Source of the DNA: Sorangium cellulosum
GTDB lineage: Bacteria > Myxococcota_A > Polyangia > Polyangiales > Polyangiaceae
DNA: 64,000 bases
Assembly: GCF_004135735.1 (NCBI RefSeq)
Contig: NZ_CP012670.1
Span: 10,115,501-10,179,500, forward strand
Direction: 5' to 3'
Shown here: positions 60,178 to 64,000 of the stretch, piece after piece
How the letters are laid out: each line of letters starts with the position of its first letter
Numbering within the stretch: position 1 is the first letter of the stretch
Position numbers and translations under genes: made by a program
Notes under the pieces: model-generated
Seen by the model: only the letters and a program-made list of their open reading frames with translations
What the model was told of the DNA's origin: nothing
Databases searched by the model: none

Positions 60178-60618
60178 TGTTTCCCGGGATGAAGAGCGAA
60201 GACCGACACCTGAAGGAAGGTCCCGGCGAGGGCCTCGAAGTCCTTGTCCGTCGTGATGAGCAGCGCCGATGTCGCGGCGGCGGTGGCGGCTATCCAGACA
60301 TCGTTATCCCCCACGGCTCGGCCGGAGCCGATCAGGAACGCGTGGATCGCCGCATAGTGATCGATGATGGCACGGTTGATGTCGAAGACGACGAGCTGAT
60401 TGACGAGTTGGTTCAGCTTGCCGGTCCGCTCCGCCCCCCAGCCTCGGCGTCTGGCGAAAGCGAACAGCTCCCCCACGGTCACGATGGAGATCATCGGACG
60501 GAAGGGACGGGTCTGGAGCCCATACACCGCGTCGAGACGGCGGCCGAACTCGTTCCCGCGCGCAAGATGCAACACACACGTTGGTGTCGAGGACGAACGG
60601 CCCCTCCGGCACTGTCAT
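60174..60618 (-). pseudogene. PIN-domain (VapC-like) toxin, frameshifted
   Basis: ATG 60618 with GGGAG upstream starts MTVPEGPFVLDTNV. At a GT/AC run (60572-60579) the frame breaks and the protein continues as LHLARGNEFGRRLDAVYGLQ, ISIVTVGELFAFARRR and SGRAVGDNDVWIAATAAATS, ALLITTDKDFEALAG. All four PIN acidic residues (DTN, GEL, DNDVW, TDKDF) are present but split by the shift; deleting the extra GTGT (or equivalent) gives FVLDTNVLHLARG. As it stands only the second part could be made, lacking the first Asp. It originally overlapped the upstream gene by ATGA. Confidence 0.82.
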
Positions 60619-60626
60619 GAGAGCTC

Positions 60627-62100
60627 CCTGAGGGATCCCCTCATTATCGCAGCGAAATCTGGCGAATTGATGGTCACATCGAATCACTCCACGGTAGGCA
60701 CATGTACGATCATTGGCGACATGACCATCGAACCCCTGAGCTTCATGGACGTCGAAGCGAAGAGTTGCGTCATGCGAGTGAGAAATCGTCGTCGCTGGTC
60801 GGAATATACATTGGTAGGAGGCGACCAGCGAGCTTACCGCATGCGCCGTTGGTTCGAGCGACATCATGACGACTCTCGCGAAGGACGCGCACAAGCCTGC
60901 CGCACATGGCTCCGCGTCTGCGCCGCCTAAGCAGACCATCCGTCCGAAAATCGACCAGAAGTACATCCAGGCCTTCGTCGAGAATTTGTTCGGCGATGAC
61001 CTGCACGCGATGCGCGTCCTGTCGCTCGCGAACGGCGTCGTTGGCGTCCTGCAGGCGGCGGTGCTGGCCATCCATGCCATCGGCCAAGCGTATGCGAAGG
61101 TCGCCAACATCAAACCGAAGAGTGGGGTCAAGCAGGTCGACCGGCTGCTGAGCAATACCGGCATCGACGTGTTTCATTCCCTGAGGTCGTGGGTACAGTT
61201 CGTGATCGGGGTCCGCAAAGAGATTGTGGTCGCATTGGACTGGACGGACTTCGAGAAGGACGACCACACGACGCTCTGCGCCTACCTTGTGACGCGGCAT
61301 GGTCGTGCGACGCCGCTGGCATGGAAGACGGTAAAGAAGTCCGCGTTAAAAGGTACCCAGAAGGACCACGAATACGAGCTCATCGAGTGGCTTCACGGCG
61401 CCATCGACGAGACGGTCGAGGTCGTTCTGCTCGCCGACCGGGGCTTCGGCGATCGCAAGCTCTACGACTTTTTGGAGTTCATCGGCTGGAACTTCGTCAT
61501 CCGTTTCCGCGGTTGTATCGTCGTCGAGAACGCGGTCGGGGAAGCGAGGCCCGCCGACGCCTGGGTGCCCGCGAGCCGCCGCGCCACGATGCTGCGCGAT
61601 GTGCGCGTCACCGACGACCGCGCAAAGGTTCCAGCCATCGTCCTTGTTCACGCACCGAAGATGAAGGAGGCGTGGTGTCTGGCCACAACGCTTTCGGATC
61701 GCAAGGCGGGCGACATCGTCAAGCTCTACGGCAAGAGGTTCACGATCGAGGAGACGTTTCGAGACATCAAGGACAACCACTTCGGGATGGGCCTCTCCGC
61801 CACGCACATCCGCAACGCCGGGCGGCGCGATCGGCTGCTGCTGCTCGCGGCTATCGCCCATGCGCTCTTGACGCTGCTCGGCGCTGCGAGCGAGGAAGCC
61901 GGTCTCGATCGATACCTAAAGGTCAATACGGTCAAGCGCCGTACACACTCGCTCTATCGCCAGGGGCTCTACTGGTACGACTGCCTTCCCACCTTGCGCG
62001 AGGACTGGCTTCGGCCCCTCATGATTGCCTTTGACCGCATCGTCCGGGAGCACGCCGTCTTCCGCGAGATCTTCGGTATTATTTGAGGGGATTCCCCAGG
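60627..62100 (+). mobile_element. IS4-family insertion sequence
   Basis: About 1474 bases. Terminal inverted repeats: left CCTGAGGGATCCCCTCA (60627) and right, read from the outside, CCTGGGGAATCCCCTCA (ending 62100), 15 of 17 identical. Flanking 7-bp direct repeats AGAGCTC at 60620-60626 and 62101-62107 are the target duplication. One transposase gene fills it. Intact ends and a full gene suggest recent insertion. Confidence 0.88.
60866..62086 (+). CDS. IS4-family transposase
   Basis: 406 residues from ATG 60866. DDE catalytic residues: first Asp in EIVVALDWTDFEKDD (~125), second in VEVVLLADRGFGDRKLYDFL (~189), Glu in YGKRFTIEETFRDIKDNHFG (~296), with the Y-(2)-R-(3)-E-(6)-K pattern of IS4 enzymes kept (YGKRFTIEETFRDIK). 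N-terminal DNA-binding part ~20-110. GC is lower than the host genes and codon choice differs somewhat, fitting a mobile origin. The complete frame suggests the element is still active. Confidence 0.93.
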   Translation: MTTLAKDAHKPAAHGSASAPPKQTIRPKIDQKYIQAFVENLFGDDLHAMRVLSLANGVVGVLQAAVLAIHAIGQAYAKVANIKPKSGVKQVDRLLSNTGIDVFHSLRSWVQFVIGVRKEIVVALDWTDFEKDDHTTLCAYLVTRHGRATPLAWKTVKKSALKGTQKDHEYELIEWLHGAIDETVEVVLLADRGFGDRKLYDFLEFIGWNFVIRFRGCIVVENAVGEARPADAWVPASRRATMLRDVRVTDDRAKVPAIVLVHAPKMKEAWCLATTLSDRKAGDIVKLYGKRFTIEETFRDIKDNHFGMGLSATHIRNAGRRDRLLLLAAIAHALLTLLGAASEEAGLDRYLKVNTVKRRTHSLYRQGLYWYDCLPTLREDWLRPLMIAFDRIVREHAVFREIFGII

Positions 62101-63061
62101 AGAGCTCCTCGAGCGCCTCCTGGAACTCCTCCTCGGTATCATCCATCGGAATACCGCCGAAGATCGCCGCGACGCCGGAGCTCGGCCCCTGCGGCACACG
62201 AAACCAGTGCGGCTCGGCCGGCATGTCCAGAGGCCGCGGCATCGTCGACCAGGCCGCGAGGTCGCCCGTCGCCGGGTCGATGCGCTCGGCCTCGATGCGC
62301 AGCACCTTGCCGGAGGGCCGGAACCTGGCGATGCCCGAGACGATCGCCGGCTGACCGAAGCGCCTCGCGAGGTCCGCTGGAGCCACCGACTCGGCGGCCA
62401 GGCCTCGCAGGGTCTCGCCCGAGGTGAGGACGAGCGTGAAGGAGCGATCGCTGTGGCGGATCGCGTCGAGCTTGCCGCCGACCGCGACGCGTCGATCCTC
62501 GGGCGTGCGCTGGCGCAGCGCGCGGATCGCCTCGACGCCTCCGGCGTCGACACGGAGCGTCCGGCCGTTGATCAGCTCGATGCTGTCCACGCCGTGGCGG
62601 AAAAGCCGGCCGAACCCTTCGAGGGTGGCCATGAGCGGCCGATCGTAGCGATCGCTGTCCTCGCGTCCGGCGAGGGCGTCGTCCAGGCTGTCCTCGAGGT
62701 AGTCGAGGCACGAGCGGCCCGGCTCGGCGGCCGTGAAGAGATCGAGCTGCCGGGAGCGCAGCGATAGCGCCTCCGCGAGCGAGGGGGCGCGGAGGACGAT
62801 CTCGCGCTCCTCTATCTGCTCGATCTCGAACGCTGCCGCGTCCTCCAGCCAGGCTGGAGGCGTGCCCGGCGCGGTGCTGCGGCCGTCGATCTGCAGGCGC
62901 ATCGCCTGCTGCGCTCCGTCGACGAGGACGTCGAGCAGGTCGCGCAGGAACGGGGCGCGCTGCGTTGCGACCTCGTCGCCCGTGAAACGGAGCACGTGTC
63001 GCGCGCAGCGGAGCTGCCTGCCCGACGCGGGGTGCTTGATGGTCCTGGAGCGTTCACCCAT
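62101..63061 (-). CDS. Unknown protein of the restriction operon, 3' end hit by IS
   Basis: From ATG 63061 about 320 residues reach the IS junction. The original end can be reconstructed across the 7-bp duplication: ALEELS then TGA overlapping the ATG of the PIN gene. After insertion the frame reads through into the IS (SWGIPSNNTEDLAED...) to a stop at 61916. Content: RHVLRFTGDEVATQRAPFLR, DLLDVLVDGAQQAMRLQIDG, RPLMATLEGFGRLFRHGVDS, FTLVLTSGETLRGLAAESVA and GGIPMDDTEEEFQEALEEL. No known family recognised. Its overlap with a PIN toxin suggests an antitoxin-like or operon-specific partner (inference). Confidence 0.72.
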
Positions 63062-63360
63062 CGTCGATCCTCCCCTCGGGGGTTCGGACCACCTTAGCGC
63101 GGCTCTTGCGGGAGGTCTTGCTCGGGCCGTTCGGGGCGGGCGGCACGGCGCGTCTCGCACGGATCCGATCGAGCATCGCGCTCGCGGGTTCGTCGCGTGG
63201 ATCCTGCGGGACGGGCTTGCCCTCGAAGGCACGCTTCAGGGCGGCCTGGCGGAGGCGCTGCGCGCGGGCGAGCTGGGCGCGGATGGTTTGCTCGACCTCG
63301 TCGGCAACGGAGAGGAGGCGAGCGACCTCAGCATCGATGCAATGCTGCTCAGACGCGGGG
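63054..63360 (-). pseudogene. hsdS: HsdS specificity subunit, C-terminal fragment
   Basis: PLPPASEQHCIDAEVARLLS, VADEVEQTIRAQLARAQRLR, QAALKRAFEGKPVPQDPRDE and PASAMLDRIRARR match the last conserved helix and tail of HsdS. Both target-recognition domains are missing. The stop overlaps the ATG of the next gene (GATGGGTGA). The fragment is joined directly to the HsdR relic upstream. Confidence 0.78.
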
Positions 63361-63759
63361 GGAAGCGGGCTTGTGGAAATGGAAGACGCTGCGGCTGCGC
63401 AGATCGGGATCGAGGCGGTTGGTGAAGGCGGTCTCGACGCCGGTCGACTGGTAGAGGAACGGCAGCGGCCGCACGGGGGCCGGCACGAGATCCGGAAGCC
63501 CGACGGAGTACTTCTCGGTTTGCCCCTCCACGCCGGTGAGCGTCGTGCCGACCTCCTTGGCCTCGATCACGCCGACCGCCTCCCCGTCGACGTAGAGCAG
63601 GTAATCGGCGAAGCCGTGGCCTCGCTTCAGCGGGAATTCCCGGACGGCGACGCCGCGCGCCGCGTCGAGGTTCATCGCGCGCCGGTCCTGCACGGCCAAG
63701 CCGGCGGTGGTCAGCGCATCGTCGATGTTCTTCCGGGCAGCATCTTCGGGGCGAGGCAT
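63349..63759 (-). pseudogene. hsdR: HsdR restriction subunit, N-terminal fragment
   Basis: 137 residues from ATG 63759: NIDDALTTAGLAVQDRRAMN, GFADYLLYVDGEAVGVIEAK, EVGTTLTGVEGQTEKYSVGL, VFHFHKPASPRV and stop. This includes the PD-(D/E)xK nuclease core (ADYLLY ... VIEAK) but none of the SF2 helicase motifs that follow in a ~900-residue HsdR. The frame ends where HsdS sequence begins, so a deletion removed ~750 hsdR codons and the hsdS 5' part. Confidence 0.8.
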
Positions 63760-64000
63760 GCCTGGATCCGGGAGCGTAGCCAAGGCGACGAGGTTCCGTC
63801 GATGCCGGAGCGCCCGCAGCCGGCGCTCCGGCCGCGAGCGCCCCGGGTGGGAACAACGGCGCCGAGGTGCGCCGGGCGGCGGTGACGGCGGTGGGGGCAA
63901 CGCGCGCTCGTCGGCAGGTGGGGACGCGCCCGTTACTTTAGTGGCCGCTTGACTGTCCTCGTTGCGCGCACTACACTTTAGTCCGTGCTTAACCATGGGC
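63760..64000. other. Probable promoter region of the restriction operon
   Basis: No gene supported. Two direct ACTTTAGT words (63935-63942 and 63975-63982, centre distance 40) lie in an AT-richer patch about 180-225 bases upstream of the hsdR start. Possibly an operator pair or a promoter. Confidence 0.35.

Noticed and set aside
60620..60690. Antitoxin remnant upstream of the PIN gene (short frame ending MRGSLRELS)
   Set aside because: These bases lie inside the left end of the IS element; the ATGA-like overlap comes from the target duplication, and the true upstream partner is the gene at 63061.
60627..62100. Composite transposon carrying the restriction genes
   Set aside because: Only one IS copy is present and its target duplication flanks the IS alone, so the restriction genes are its target, not its cargo.

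Overview
The window is very GC-rich DNA with strong G/C preference at third codon positions. It carries many lipoproteins, PEGA, LRR-like and Cys-rich surface proteins, a MYXO-CTERM-tailed esterase, eukaryotic-like Ser/Thr kinases and long G+C tandem repeats. Together these point to a myxobacterium, most likely from the Sorangium/Polyangium side of the order; that placement is inference, since no rRNA gene is present. About 40 intact or nearly intact genes are visible, plus an unusually large number of broken ones. No tRNA, rRNA or CRISPR array was recognised.

Layout. 1-2.5 kb: 3' part of a glycogen debranching enzyme (minus strand), a GMC-oxidoreductase fragment and a small unknown gene. 3.1-7.5 kb: a sigma-factor locus made of a frameshifted secreted protein, an ECF sigma factor, a membrane anti-sigma-like protein frameshifted inside a 15-bp repeat, and an L-domain/LRR-like lipoprotein. 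7.7-9.2 kb: an AhpD-like gene divergent from an ECF41-type sigma factor, with a good match to the ECF41 promoter between them. 9.2-13.8 kb: Uma2 nuclease-like protein, SirB1-like protein, polysaccharide deacetylase, membrane protein and MBOAT acyltransferase. 13.9-21.9 kb: a graveyard of truncated genes (propeller, GNAT, SDR, L,D-transpeptidase, FecCD permease, a MazF/PemK toxin with a frameshift) around an intact PQQ-type propeller protein and an esterase. 22-29 kb: small lipoproteins, then tryptophan 2,3-dioxygenase with two tandem HTTM membrane proteins. 29.7-33.7 kb: PEGA protein and an operon of Cys-rich lipoproteins. 34-36.8 kb: two orphan solute-binding lipoproteins. 37-41.6 kb: GIY-YIG protein, a PEP-synthase/rifampicin-phosphotransferase-like enzyme split into two genes, and an MFS exporter. 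41.6-46.4 kb: GH30 glycosidase and a di-haem propeller lipoprotein.

46.6-59.6 kb is the most interesting part. Five collinear genes encode a degenerate receiver plus GHKL ATPase protein, a PP2C/SpoIIE phosphatase, a 1614-residue double-FIST protein, a 1157-residue Ser/Thr kinase and a second Ser/Thr kinase. The FIST protein and the first kinase end in the same ~700-residue cassette (STAS-like, zinc ribbon, STAS-like, zinc ribbon, TM helix, LPP20-like, PDZ), so two different input/output heads sit on one membrane-spanning chassis. By analogy with RsbW/RsbU/STAS partner switching, this looks like a membrane-anchored partner-switching circuit in which phosphatase, ATPase/kinase and STAS partners are co-encoded. 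I know of no description of such a cassette.

59.8-63.8 kb is a dying type I restriction operon: hsdR and hsdS truncated and joined, hsdM with an internal deletion, a frameshifted PIN toxin, and an IS4-family element inserted exactly at the overlap between the toxin gene and its upstream partner, with a 7-bp target duplication. Across the window a family of long interrupted palindromes (9863, 29226, 33912, 47623) lies just downstream of genes. Its core is conserved, but the outer arms are different in each copy and almost perfectly self-complementary.
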